NCBI RefSeq assembly: GCF_003435375.1
Contig: NZ_QWGL01000003.1
Coordinates: forward strand, 76,250 to 140,249
Direction: 5' to 3'
Source of the DNA: Clostridium sp. AM34-11AC
GTDB lineage: Bacteria; Bacillota; Clostridia; Lachnospirales; Lachnospiraceae
Length of the DNA stretch: 64,000 bases
Shown here piece by piece: positions 1 through 9,307 of this stretch (position 1 is the stretch's first letter; every line of letters starts with the position of its first letter). The notes under the pieces were generated by a model. It was not told the origin of the DNA. It saw only the letters and a list, made by a program, of their open reading frames with translations, and did no database searches. Both the position numbers and the translations under genes were made by a program.

Positions 1-1
1 C

Positions 2-2581
2 ACCTTCGGCACGATTACCGTTTCAAATGGCAATACCCTCAACGGCCTTCTTGCGCCAGGATACTGCTACGTACAGAATGGTCAGATCATCGTTCCGTCT
101 GACAGCGACACAAAACTCACCAATGTGTCCGTGGTTCCCTGCGACCACACTTCGGCAGCCGTGACGACCACTAACGGATCCACGATCACCTACAAATGCC
201 CCTGCGGCGAAGTGACCTACACAGGCAGCGTGACAAAAGACGGAAAGACTCTGTACTATGCGGATCTTCAGGACGCCCTCGATCATGCGTCCGGCGGTAC
301 ATTCCATTTCCTCACTCCGTCTCTCAATACCCGGCTTATTGTCCCGGACAATGTGACGATTGATTTCACCAATATGTCACTGTATCACGATACTTCAGAC
401 TCAGAATTGGTCCTCAGTGGCAGAGTCACGCTCCTCAACCGTGGAACTCCATATGCGCTCATCCAGAATATTCCTATCGTCGTCCAGTCCGGCGGTACAC
501 TGATCGTTCCAAAAAATTACAGCATTTCAGAAGAAAATCAATTAGACCTGTCCTCCGGATCATCCATCACCATTGAGCCTGGCGGACATGCTGAACTATA
601 CAGCGGTACATACAGTTATATCTACGCAGACACAGACAGTGAGATCCATATTTCCGGCTGCAGCAACCCTGTCCTTGTTATGAAGGACGACAGCAGGGCA
701 GTCCTGACCGGCGGCAGCTACCGGTCGCTCTATCTGGAAGGGATCTGTGACGTAAAGATCTCCGGCGGAAGTTACGGCAGAATTGAGATCTATGAGACGG
801 ACCTTCAATCAGCTCTGGTTCGTCCGAAAGTCACTTACGCGGATTTCTCCGCTCTGCTGACGAATGGATCAGGATTTCAGAAGTCTGACGGCAGCTGGCT
901 CTCCAAGAACGATGTAACCAGTTCTCCCGAATATATGAACAGAAAAAGTAAATATATTGAAGATGTGACCGCTGTGGATGCGCCTGTCCAGGATGCAGCC
1001 GTATATGCCCGGATTTCCGGTACAGAGTACAAAGAGTCTGTGAACGTCCAGTACAAAGCACGGACCGGCAGGGAATTCAGCCTGATGCCTGATATCCACT
1101 TCAGATCAGATGTAACTCCGTCTGCCTCCTGCCAGTGGTACCAGGTAAATTCCGACGGCAGCATGACGGAGATCGAAGACGCCTCAGACATGGCTCTCCA
1201 CCTCTCTCCGACGATACCCGTCGGCACATACACCTATGCCGCGGAGATCACCTGCGGCGGATATATCTGCTACAGTGACCCGTACACCGTGACCGTCACT
1301 CCCCGGGAACTGGAGCTGACCGTCGATGAAGATTTCATCTCAAAAGTCTATGACGGTACAGCGAATGTACCCGACATAAAGCCTATATTCATTGCGGCTG
1401 GCGGCGGAGATCTCCCGGATGCAGACGAGATCACATGTCTGATCGGCGATTCCTGGTACTTTAATTCTCCAGCACCAGAAACACCAAATCCAGATTTTTC
1501 CGATGAAAAAGGGGTAAGCTTCCTCTGCACCCTGACAAACCCGAACTACTCGTTTGCAGGCGGGGAAACGGAAAAACGTTTTTTCTGCGGTCAGGCACCG
1601 TACATCAAAAAAGCCACCGCATCCAATGCAAAACCAGGAACCATGACTGTCCTCAATCATACGGAAGCCGCGTACCGCTTTGACCTCAGTTCCCTTCTGC
1701 CGGAGCTCGACACGCCGAAGAAATACGGCACGGTCGAATACCATCTTGAGGACGTGGCTCTCGGAGACTATTACGACAGCGGCGCGTCCATCTGTGATGG
1801 AGTACTGACACTTCCGGTCCGTCCGGTGGATTCTGCGCTGGAGCAGCAGATCGGCACCGTGACAGTTAAAGTCATCTCCCAGAATTACCATGACTTTCTC
1901 CTCACGCTCCAGGTCAGCGCTGTCAACAATAAGCTGCCCGACAGCGGCGAAGACAATAAGCCAGGCGGGAACTCCGGCGGCAATACTTCCGGCGGTGGAA
2001 ATTCTTCCTCCAATGGCAGTAATTCCGGCGGAAACAGTTCTTCCGACAGTGACAGCGATTCTTCCTATGAAGATACGTTCCTGTCCTCAGACTACTCCGG
2101 ACAGGCACAGTCCAAATCTCCGTCCACGATCAGCATTCCATCCGCTGTACCGGATAAGAACGGTAATGTAACTCTCGATCACAATATGATCCAGTTCGCC
2201 ATCAAAGCCGCCCGGAAAACTGTGAAAAAGAATGGCAGATCTGCAAACGGCATCGCGGTGTCCATCCCTGTGGTATCAGAAAAGAGTCATTCCGCATTCT
2301 CCGTGACGATAAGTGCCCGCATTCTCGACACACTGATCCGCGAAAACGTGACTCATTTAGCACTCGGACTTAACGGCGCTTCGACCGCAGACCTGGATGC
2401 AGACCTGTTAAGATGGCTGGATGCCAGATCTGCCGATGCAGATATCCTCATCAGGATCCAGCCAGCAGTCCAGATCACCGGCAGCGCAAAACCGGCTTAT
2501 ACGCTGTCTGTATTTCTCTTTACTGGCGGAAAAGAGACACCTGTCACTGATTTTGGCAATCTCTCGATCACAATAAAATAA
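2..2581 (+). CDS. Large secreted surface protein, 5' end outside window
   Basis: The frame is open from base 2 with no in-window start that looks real, so this is the 3' part of a larger gene (about 859 codons visible). Seen: repetitive beta-strand-like text in the first 250 residues, typical of right-handed beta-helix surface proteins; a KVYDGT motif (YDG-type repeat) about 440 residues in; a Gly/Ser/Asn/Asp linker near the last quarter; then a final globular domain of about 165 residues. The YDG motif and the linker recur in the giant proteins at 41-60 kb, so it probably belongs to the same adhesin-like family. There is no LPXTG, SLH or choline-binding repeat before the stop, so its anchoring is unclear. 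The exact function is unknown. Confidence 0.8.
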   Translation, partial: TFGTITVSNGNTLNGLLAPGYCYVQNGQIIVPSDSDTKLTNVSVVPCDHTSAAVTTTNGSTITYKCPCGEVTYTGSVTKDGKTLYYADLQDALDHASGGTFHFLTPSLNTRLIVPDNVTIDFTNMSLYHDTSDSELVLSGRVTLLNRGTPYALIQNIPIVVQSGGTLIVPKNYSISEENQLDLSSGSSITIEPGGHAELYSGTYSYIYADTDSEIHISGCSNPVLVMKDDSRAVLTGGSYRSLYLEGICDVKISGGSYGRIEIYETDLQSALVRPKVTYADFSALLTNGSGFQKSDGSWLSKNDVTSSPEYMNRKSKYIEDVTAVDAPVQDAAVYARISGTEYKESVNVQYKARTGREFSLMPDIHFRSDVTPSASCQWYQVNSDGSMTEIEDASDMALHLSPTIPVGTYTYAAEITCGGYICYSDPYTVTVTPRELELTVDEDFISKVYDGTANVPDIKPIFIAAGGGDLPDADEITCLIGDSWYFNSPAPETPNPDFSDEKGVSFLCTLTNPNYSFAGGETEKRFFCGQAPYIKKATASNAKPGTMTVLNHTEAAYRFDLSSLLPELDTPKKYGTVEYHLEDVALGDYYDSGASICDGVLTLPVRPVDSALEQQIGTVTVKVISQNYHDFLLTLQVSAVNNKLPDSGEDNKPGGNSGGNTSGGGNSSSNGSNSGGNSSSDSDSDSSYEDTFLSSDYSGQAQSKSPSTISIPSAVPDKNGNVTLDHNMIQFAIKAARKTVKKNGRSANGIAVSIPVVSEKSHSAFSVTISARILDTLIRENVTHLALGLNGASTADLDADLLRWLDARSADADILIRIQPAVQITGSAKPAYTLSVFLFTGGKETPVTDFGNLSITIK

Positions 2582-2681
2582 TTATGCGTATGTTTTCTTA
2601 CGGTCAACGCAGCAAGTGCGCCGACCTACTGAACAGTTACAATTCTGCTTACATCTGCATTTCTGACGTGTAATTGCGAAA

Positions 2682-2726
2682 AAAAGCAGGTCTACATCGG
2701 TGTTTTTCACCTGCAGACCTGCTTTT
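2682..2726. terminator. Bidirectional intrinsic terminator
   Basis: A 12-bp perfect stem (AAAAGCAGGTCT, 2682-2693, with AGACCTGCTTTT, 2715-2726) carries an inner GGTG/CACC hairpin. It has A-rich and T-rich flanks, so it can end both the surface-protein gene (+) and the sufCB transcript (-), which converge here. Confidence 0.85.
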
Positions 2727-2747
2727 ATTATGCATAACCTTTCGATT

Positions 2748-3674
2748 TTAGTTCAGGAAGTTCTCAATAATAACGCTCTCCGCCTCTTCCTCGGTAAGTC
2801 CAAGTGTCCTAAGCTTTAAGAGCTGCTCATCGTTGATCCTTCCGATCGCCGCCTCGTGAATGATCGCCGCGTTTAAGTCGCGCGCACGGATCTCCGGAAT
2901 GGATCCGATCTCGGCGTGGTCCATAATGATGGAGTCACACTGGATATGGGCCTGGCATTTGTTGTTTCCGACCGCCTTCGGGTGGAAGGTCTGGACGGAA
3001 TTGCCTTTTCCGACAGATCTGGAGATGATCTGGGCTGAGCTGTCCTCGCCGTTTAAGCGTACCTCGATGTTGGACTCCGCCGTCTGGTCTCCCTCGGTCA
3101 TGAGGCGCTCTGTCACATACAATCTGGAGTTTTTATCCATCTCCACAAGCGTCTCGCGGACTGTGGAGTCAACGCCCTTGATCTGTGCCGTATCCAGCGT
3201 AAATACGGAATTTTCTCCGACATAGATATTCGTCACCGGATTCAGCACACGGCCGCCGGTTCCATTTCCCTCTCCATAATGTTTTTCCTGATAACAGACG
3301 TTCGCGTTCTTTCCAACATGAAAGGTGTGGATCCCGTCATGTCTGCTCTCATTGCATCCGCTGTTGTGGATCCCGCAGCCCGCAACGATGGTCACGTCCG
3401 CGCCGTCCGCGATATAGAAATCATTGTATACAAGGTCTGTCATGCCGGAAACGCTGACGACCACCGGGATGTAAACTTTCTCGCCCTTTGTATCGCCATC
3501 AATATAGATATCGATCCCCGGCTTGTCCGTCTTCTTCTTGATCTTAATATGTTCACTGTCACCGTGACAGATGGATGTTCCGTTCTGGCGCAGATTGAAA
3601 GCGCCCTTCTGGGAAAATCCGTTGTCATTGATGACTTTCAGTACTTCTTCTACTACATGATCCAGCTCTACCAT
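2748..3674 (-). CDS. SufB/SufD-like Fe-S cluster scaffold protein
   Basis: A 308-residue member of the SufBD family, which forms the scaffold on which SufC drives iron-sulfur cluster assembly in the cytosol. Seen: the beta-helix core and the C-terminal family signature (IHEAAIGRI, then a short helical end with LGLTEEEA). It is much shorter than SufB of the classical operon (about 470-495 residues). The ATG at 3674 was chosen because it overlaps the sufC stop (TAATG) and follows GGGGGTG; upstream in-frame codons would lie inside sufC. Only sufC and this gene are present, with no sufS, sufU or sufD nearby, so it resembles a minimal two-component system. Cluster delivery partners are not visible. 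Confidence 0.88.
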   Translation of the reverse strand: MVELDHVVEEVLKVINDNGFSQKGAFNLRQNGTSICHGDSEHIKIKKKTDKPGIDIYIDGDTKGEKVYIPVVVSVSGMTDLVYNDFYIADGADVTIVAGCGIHNSGCNESRHDGIHTFHVGKNANVCYQEKHYGEGNGTGGRVLNPVTNIYVGENSVFTLDTAQIKGVDSTVRETLVEMDKNSRLYVTERLMTEGDQTAESNIEVRLNGEDSSAQIISRSVGKGNSVQTFHPKAVGNNKCQAHIQCDSIIMDHAEIGSIPEIRARDLNAAIIHEAAIGRINDEQLLKLRTLGLTEEEAESVIIENFLN

Positions 3675-4408
3675 TACGCTCTCACCCCCGCATTTCCTGC
3701 ACATGCATGACATTTATCAAGACCTTCTAAACACGGCAGGACATCTTCCTTCCGTCCTTCCGCCTTGATCTTCCCGTCATCGATCACCATGATCCGGTCT
3801 GCCATGCTGATGATCTTCTCCTGATGGGAGATGACGATCAGACTCTGTTTTTTCTCTTTGTGGATCTCCTCGAATTTCCGGATCAGCATGGAAAAACTCC
3901 AGAGATCGATCCCGGCTTCCGGCTCATCAAAAATACATAAGGTATGTTCCTTCGCAAGAACCGTCGCGATCTCGATCCGCTTCATCTCGCCTCCGGAAAG
4001 CGTTCCGTCGATCTGACGGTTTAAATATTCCTCCGCGCAGAGTCCCACGTCGGACAGAAGCCTGCAGCACTCCTGATCTTCCAGCTCTCTTCCTGCTGCC
4101 AGCGCAAGAAGTCTCTGCACCGTCATTCCCTTAAATCTCGGCGGCTGCTGGAACGCATAGCCAATCCCGGCGTTGGCGCGGTGGTTGATATCAAAATCCG
4201 TGATATCTTCCCCGTTTAAAAAGATCTTTCCGCTCTCCGCCTTCTCAATTCCGATCAGGACTTTCGCCAGCGTGGACTTTCCGCCGCCGTTCGGTCCCGT
4301 GATCACCAGCATCTCCCCATCGTCCACCTGGAAAGAAATATGATCCAGAAGACATTTTTTCGCCCCGTTATCCTCCACATGAAGGACTAAGTTTTCTGCT
4401 TTTAACAC
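3674..4408 (-). CDS. sufC: SufC-like Fe-S assembly ATPase
   Basis: A 244-residue ABC-type ATPase without membrane segments. Seen: Walker A GPNGGGKST near residue 36, signature LSGGEMKR, and Walker B CIFDEPEAGID. The EAGID form after Walker B and the neighbouring SufB-like gene identify it as SufC rather than a transporter subunit. The start is taken as the GTG at 4408, because AGAGAGGTG lies six bases upstream; an ATG 33 bases further out has no such site. The stop overlaps the next start by one base, indicating translational coupling. Its role is to power conformational change in the SufB scaffold. Confidence 0.92.
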   Translation of the reverse strand: MLKAENLVLHVEDNGAKKCLLDHISFQVDDGEMLVITGPNGGGKSTLAKVLIGIEKAESGKIFLNGEDITDFDINHRANAGIGYAFQQPPRFKGMTVQRLLALAAGRELEDQECCRLLSDVGLCAEEYLNRQIDGTLSGGEMKRIEIATVLAKEHTLCIFDEPEAGIDLWSFSMLIRKFEEIHKEKKQSLIVISHQEKIISMADRIMVIDDGKIKAEGRKEDVLPCLEGLDKCHACAGNAGVRA

Positions 4409-4834
4409 GATTTCACCTCTCTGTATCTCTAAACGAGTCAAACCTCATTTTCACTGCCGGAACACAGCGTATCCCCATCTCACTTTTTGCGCATGCTGAA
4501 CCCATCCGCGTATAAACTGTATTTATCCGGTAGGTATAATCGCATTATAACGCAAAACTGCCAATTTCGCCATCAAATTATAGGATTCTCCGGATGTTCC
4601 TTTTTTTATACATTCTATTTTCCCCTCAACACTGGTTTTTCCGCGATATGACAAGGCCATATTTCCCGTTCCATCATCTGCTCCGCCATTCTGCCTCCTG
4701 ATTATACCTCTCGCCGGTTCTATTCCAATTTGAGCGTCTGCGGCAGATTAAATTGCCTTTTCCCATGTTCTATGGTAGACTATCTCTTACACGCACAAAT
4801 GTATTTGTGACAAAAACACGAGGAGACCTTAATT
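4409..4834. other. Divergent intergenic region sufC / symporter
   Basis: This 426-bp AT-rich gap holds the promoters of two divergent genes. Towards sufC a -10 TATAAT (4544-4549, minus) has only a weak -35 (TGGCGA, 17-bp spacing). Towards the symporter a promoter is listed separately. No ORF of note and no recognised riboswitch was seen. Confidence 0.5.
4753..4781 (+). promoter_or_regulatory. Candidate sigma-A promoter of the NSS symporter
   Basis: TTGCCT (4753-4758), a 17-bp spacer and TAGACT (4776-4781) lie about 55 bases ahead of the start codon. Confidence 0.5.
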
Positions 4835-6199
4835 ATGAATCATAAACGAAGTTCGTTCTCCGGAAAGCTCGGTTTCGTCTTATCGGCGGCGGGCGCGTCC
4901 GTAGGACTTGGAAACATCTGGCGTTTCCCCTATCTCGCAGCAAAGTATGGCGGAGGAATCTTTCTGCTCGTCTATATCATTCTGGCACTGACCTTTGGCT
5001 ACACGATGATCGTGGCGGAAACTGCTCTCGGCCGCATGACCAAAAAGAGTCCTGTGGGTGCCTATGAATCCTTCGGAAAGTCAAAATGGCTGTCCTTCGG
5101 CGGCTGGATCAATGCTGTGATCCCGATCCTGATCGTCCCGTACTATTCTGTGATCGGCGGCTGGGTCATCAAATATCTGGCTGAATACCTTCTTGGACAT
5201 GGACAGGCCCTTGCCACAGACGAATATTTCTCCGCGTTTATTTCCAACGGTCGTTCTACGGAGATCTGCTTTATTCTCTTCACCCTGTTTACAGTTGTTA
5301 TCATTTACGCAGGTGTACGCAACGGGATCGAGCGTGTATCGAAGTTTATGATGCCGATCCTCGTGGTCCTTTCCCTGCTCATCGCGGGCTATTCCGTATC
5401 GAGACCAGGGGCTATGAGTGGTGTGAAATATCTTCTGGTACCAAACCTTGAGAACTTCTCATGGATGACGGTGGTATCCGCTATGGGACAAATGTTCTAC
5501 TCCCTGTCCATCGCTATGGGAATCCTTATCACCTTCGGTTCCTACATGAAAAAAGATACTTCGATCGAAGATTCCACCCAGAATGTTGAGATCTTCGATA
5601 CCGCGATCGCGATCATGGCCGGTCTCATGATCATCCCGGCCGTCTTCGCCTTCTCCGGCGGTGACCCGGATACCCTGCAGGCCGGTCCTGCGCTGATGTT
5701 CATCACGATCCCGAAGGTGTTCGCAAGCATGGGACTCGGAGCCGCAGTCGGCATCCTGTTTTTTGTCCTGGTCCTGTTTGCGGCTGTCACAAGTTCCATC
5801 GCCCTGACCGAGAGTGCCGTCTCCACTTTTGAGGATGAGCTGCACTGGAGCCGGAAAAAGGCGACGGTATTTATGGCTGTCATTATGCTCCTGCTCGGAA
5901 CACTCTCCTGTCTCGGCTATGGTCCACTGGCCGGTGTGACCGTGATCGGAATGCAGTTCCTTGACTTCTTCGATTTCCTGACAAACTCTGTCATGATGCC
6001 GATCGCGGCGATCGCGACCTGCCTTCTCGTATCGAGAGTCATCGGAGTTGCAAAGATCGAACAGGAGGTCACAGACGGCGGTCATCCATTCCGCAGAAAA
6101 GTGATCTTCCAGTTTATGATCCAGTATCTCTGCCCGATCTTTGCGGCTATCATACTGATCAGTTCTGTGGCGAACGCGTTTGGGTGGATCTCGATGTAA
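4835..6199 (+). CDS. Sodium-dependent transporter, NSS (neurotransmitter:sodium symporter) family
   Basis: 454 residues and about eleven predicted membrane helices. Seen: the family hallmark GNIWRFPYLAA in helix 1 (the unwound sodium/substrate-binding segment) and a serine/alanine-rich helix 8 (AAVTSSIALTES) matching the second sodium site. Bacterial NSS proteins with 11 helices take up amino acids such as tryptophan or branched-chain residues, so an amino-acid symporter in the cytoplasmic membrane is likely; the substrate cannot be read from sequence. The start is supported by CGAGGAGACC upstream. It is monocistronic and ends at a strong terminator. Confidence 0.93.
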   Translation: MNHKRSSFSGKLGFVLSAAGASVGLGNIWRFPYLAAKYGGGIFLLVYIILALTFGYTMIVAETALGRMTKKSPVGAYESFGKSKWLSFGGWINAVIPILIVPYYSVIGGWVIKYLAEYLLGHGQALATDEYFSAFISNGRSTEICFILFTLFTVVIIYAGVRNGIERVSKFMMPILVVLSLLIAGYSVSRPGAMSGVKYLLVPNLENFSWMTVVSAMGQMFYSLSIAMGILITFGSYMKKDTSIEDSTQNVEIFDTAIAIMAGLMIIPAVFAFSGGDPDTLQAGPALMFITIPKVFASMGLGAAVGILFFVLVLFAAVTSSIALTESAVSTFEDELHWSRKKATVFMAVIMLLLGTLSCLGYGPLAGVTVIGMQFLDFFDFLTNSVMMPIAAIATCLLVSRVIGVAKIEQEVTDGGHPFRRKVIFQFMIQYLCPIFAAIILISSVANAFGWISM

Positions 6200-6230
6200 C
6201 GTATCTTTATATTTGTGGTTATCGACCTTT

Positions 6231-6265
6231 GCCGTCCCTTCCGTCAGGATCAGGACGGCTTTTTT
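6231..6265 (+). terminator. Intrinsic terminator of the symporter gene
   Basis: Stem GCCGTCC (6231-6237) / GGACGGC (6253-6259) followed by six T residues. Confidence 0.88.
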
Positions 6266-6331
6266 CAAGTGACATGATTCTATTTCTCCTTTGTTGATAA
6301 TCCGCTGACTGGATTTTCGATCTCCGTAATA

Positions 6332-7477
6332 TCAGCATCCAAATAACTTTGCAGTCTTCTCCATCCGCTCCGCGATCGGAACGCCAAACGGGCACCGTGC
6401 TTCGCACAAATGACATCCGATGCACTCCGATGCCTTATGTTCCAGAAGCTCATAGTGGGATTGCACTGTCGCCGGGATCTGCGGCTGCATGGTTGCCAGA
6501 TCATAAAACTTGTTGATCATGGCAATATCCAGATTTGCGGCACACGGCTTGCAATGTCCGCAGTATGTACATTCGCCCCGGTAGGAATGGAACGGCGCAT
6601 TCGCGATCACAGACGCATAGTCTTTCTCCGTCTCTGAGGCAGTCTCATATCCCACTGCCGCATCTACCTGCTCCTTTGTGTCATATCCACACATGATGGA
6701 GCAGACAGCCGGTCTCGTCAGCGCATAGTGAATACACTGGACCGGGGTAAGACAGACACCGAACGGAGATCTCTTCGCATCGAAAAGTCTTCCGCCCGCG
6801 AATCCCTTCATGACCGTGATCCCCACATCGTTCTCCTCACAGGCCTTATAGAGCATCGCCCGGTCCGGATCGATCCCCTTAAGTCCCGCGTCAAACTCCT
6901 CCGCAAACATCGTATCGATATCCTCACTCGCCGGCAGCATATCAAACGCCGGGTTGATACTGAAAAGGATCATCTCTATATATCCGGACTCAACCGCCTT
7001 CATAGCTACCTTCGGATTGTGGGAGCTCATGCCGATGTGCCGGATCACGCCTTTTTCTTTCAGCTCCATCACATAATCCAGATAATCAGAGTGCTGGATC
7101 TTCTCCCACTCTTCCTCTGAATCCACATAGTGGATCATTCCGAGATCGATATAGTCGGTCTGCAGTCTCTTTAAAAGGTCCTCAAAGGCCGGACGCACAT
7201 ATTTCATCTCCCGCGTGCGGAAATACTGGCCGTCCTTCCAGGTAGATCCGATGTGTCCCTGAATGAACCACTGATCCCGGTTCTCTTTAATTCCCTCGCC
7301 GATGATATTTCTCGATTTCGGATCCGCCATCCAGCAGTCCAGCATATTGATCCCTTTCTCTGACGCATACCGGATCAGCTCAATGCCCTCAGTTTCCGTA
7401 TGCCGTTCCAGCCATTCCCCGCCAAATCCGATCTCACTCACCATGAGCCCTGTTTTTCCCAATCGTCTTGTCTTCAT
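6332..7477 (-). CDS. Aldo/keto reductase-fold protein with C-terminal 4Fe-4S domain
   Basis: 381 residues: an aldo/keto reductase TIM barrel (1 to about 290) joined to a bacterial-ferredoxin-type tail with CTYCGHCKPC and CIGCHLCEARCP, enough for two [4Fe-4S] clusters. The N-terminus (RRLGKTGLMVSEIGFGG) is typical of the family. Odd: the usual catalytic tetrad looks incomplete. Asp47 and the barrel histidine (GMIHY) are kept, but the segment after Asp47 (CWMADPKSR) has no Tyr, and the Lys position reads QGH. So electron transfer or another redox role may have replaced NADPH-dependent carbonyl reduction. The start is set by GGAGGAGAACAC before the ATG. It lies 50 bp after the subtilase gene on the same strand. 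Confidence 0.88.
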   Translation of the reverse strand: MKTRRLGKTGLMVSEIGFGGEWLERHTETEGIELIRYASEKGINMLDCWMADPKSRNIIGEGIKENRDQWFIQGHIGSTWKDGQYFRTREMKYVRPAFEDLLKRLQTDYIDLGMIHYVDSEEEWEKIQHSDYLDYVMELKEKGVIRHIGMSSHNPKVAMKAVESGYIEMILFSINPAFDMLPASEDIDTMFAEEFDAGLKGIDPDRAMLYKACEENDVGITVMKGFAGGRLFDAKRSPFGVCLTPVQCIHYALTRPAVCSIMCGYDTKEQVDAAVGYETASETEKDYASVIANAPFHSYRGECTYCGHCKPCAANLDIAMINKFYDLATMQPQIPATVQSHYELLEHKASECIGCHLCEARCPFGVPIAERMEKTAKLFGC

Positions 7478-7527
7478 GTGTTCTCCTCCGATCATCTGTT
7501 GCCTCCGGCATTTCTCCCATCAGGATC

Positions 7528-9126
7528 CTACTGAAATGCCCCCGGTCCGTCGCTCTCCGACACGAATTTTGCGATCTTCACCGCTCCATTTCCATTCTTA
7601 TCCACAGCATAGAACGTATACGTTCCTTTTTCCGTGATCTGGAACGCCGCCATATCCTTCTCATTCACCGTAAACGCCGTTCCTTCCACAGTCCCGTTCG
7701 CAAACTCCCCGGCTGTATGCTCGCCCTTTGCATAGAAGAGCTTATCAAGATCCCCGTCAATATCGAGGACGCGGACCGTCAGATACATTCCACCATTCCG
7801 GTTCGAGGTCTGCATCTCCAGATATGGAGCCGTTCCGTTCGCCGGTCTCGTTCCACCGTTCTGAAATCCCCTTCTTAATAAACTGCCGATATCATAGGAA
7901 AGGGCTGCGCCCACATTCAGCATACCGCCGGACACCGTCACGTCCTTGAGACTCTCCATCGGTGTCACCGTGGACATCAGGATCTCCTTCACATCCGCAA
8001 CCCCGATCCCGTCAAAATACGAATAGATCATTGCCGCCGCCCCGGACACCATCGGTGCCGCCATGGACGTTCCGCTCATGTATCCATAGGTGTTTCCAGG
8101 GGTCGTACTTAAAATATAACTTCCCGGCGCCGCAAGATCCACAGTCGTTTTTCCATAGTTGGAGCTTGCGGACAGTGCCCCATCAAAGCTTAGATTCGCG
8201 ACGGAAATAATATTGTCCAGATCATACGCCGCCGGATAAAACGGGATCATATCCGTATCAACGCCTTTTCCCGTCTTCGGATTTCCGTTTCCCGCTGCCA
8301 CTACAAACAGCATACCGGAATTCTTCATCGCCTCATATAACGCCTTATCATCTGTCGTCGACGTCAGGCTCAGGTTGCAGATCACCGCTCCGTTATCCTC
8401 CGCATATTTGATCGCCTTGATGACAGCCGCCGTGCTTCCGCCGCCGTCATTTCCCCCAAGAGCCTTTAACGCCATCACCCGAACCCGAGTTCCCGGCACG
8501 ATTCCCGAGATTCCGATCCCGTTTCCTGTCCCGGCACTGATCGTCCCGGCCCCGTGGGTTCCATGGCTGTCCTCATTCCCGGTGAAGATCTGATTGTTAT
8601 TATTGTAGAAATTCCACCCATACCGATCATCCACGTAGCCGTTTCCGTCATCGTCGATGCCGTTTTCCGGAATCTCATCGGTATTGACCCATAAAGTGTC
8701 CTTCAGATCTTCATGCGTATCATCAATTCCCGTATCGATCATTGCGACGATGGTATCATGGCTTCCGTTCCCATATGTCTCCCATGCCTGTTTTAGGTTG
8801 ATATCCACGCCGGAAACCGCCTGTCTCTTCTTTACCTCCACGAGAGTTCCAAGAAGCTCCGTGTTCTCCGACGGCTGCCCGAACGGATCCGAGTAGACCG
8901 GATACTTCGTAACCTCTTCCGACGTGAACGATCCATCGTTGAAGAATGCCCACTGCTCCGATGCGGACGGGTCATTCGTCTGAAGTTTTTCAGACGCATA
9001 CACCATAGACGGCTGTCCCGCTGCCGCGAGTATCACCGCCGCCATAAATCCGGCCGCACGTCTGCAGACCGCTTTTCTCTTTCCATAATCATTCTGATCC
9101 ATAAAAATTCTCTTTTCTCTCTCCAT
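7528..9126 (-). CDS. Secreted S8 (subtilisin-like) serine protease
   Basis: About 532 residues. Seen: a signal peptide (basic start, hydrophobic FMAAVILAAA, cleavage near VYASE), then the S8 catalytic triad in order: Asp in VAMIDTGID, His in DSHGTHGAGT, Ser in GYMSGTSMAAP; the oxyanion Asn is in VAAGNGNP. A C-terminal domain of about 120 residues without recognised family follows. An exported endopeptidase is the clear reading; its targets are unknown. The start could also be the ATG eight codons later (9102), which leaves the signal peptide intact; neither has a strong ribosome-binding site. Probably co-transcribed with the downstream reductase. Confidence 0.9.
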   Translation of the reverse strand: MEREKRIFMDQNDYGKRKAVCRRAAGFMAAVILAAAGQPSMVYASEKLQTNDPSASEQWAFFNDGSFTSEEVTKYPVYSDPFGQPSENTELLGTLVEVKKRQAVSGVDINLKQAWETYGNGSHDTIVAMIDTGIDDTHEDLKDTLWVNTDEIPENGIDDDGNGYVDDRYGWNFYNNNNQIFTGNEDSHGTHGAGTISAGTGNGIGISGIVPGTRVRVMALKALGGNDGGGSTAAVIKAIKYAEDNGAVICNLSLTSTTDDKALYEAMKNSGMLFVVAAGNGNPKTGKGVDTDMIPFYPAAYDLDNIISVANLSFDGALSASSNYGKTTVDLAAPGSYILSTTPGNTYGYMSGTSMAAPMVSGAAAMIYSYFDGIGVADVKEILMSTVTPMESLKDVTVSGGMLNVGAALSYDIGSLLRRGFQNGGTRPANGTAPYLEMQTSNRNGGMYLTVRVLDIDGDLDKLFYAKGEHTAGEFANGTVEGTAFTVNEKDMAAFQITEKGTYTFYAVDKNGNGAVKIAKFVSESDGPGAFQ

Positions 9127-9255
9127 TTCCAGCCCTGCAAAGCGGACATTCGCAATTCGTTTCTGCTGTCTTCTGAGCTGGGTTCAAATCTGTATTTTAT
9201 TTTACCAGATATTCTTGTCTTTTTCATGAATTATTTCTTTTAATTTGCTGATATA

Positions 9256-9294
9256 GAAAAATGGGCAGGATGACACTTTTTGTCACCCTGCCCA
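9256..9294 (-). terminator. Intrinsic terminator of ftsH
   Basis: On the minus strand GGGCAGGGTGACA pairs with TGTCATCCTGCCC (one G-U pair), followed by ATTTTTC. It lies just past the ftsH stop codon. Confidence 0.88.
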
Positions 9295-9307
9295 CATTTA
9301 TCCATAT

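Noticed and set aside
5459..6268. 269-codon minus-strand ORF opposite the symporter
   Set aside because: Antisense shadow: His/Asp/Arg-rich low-complexity text, no ribosome-binding site, fully inside a well-supported gene.
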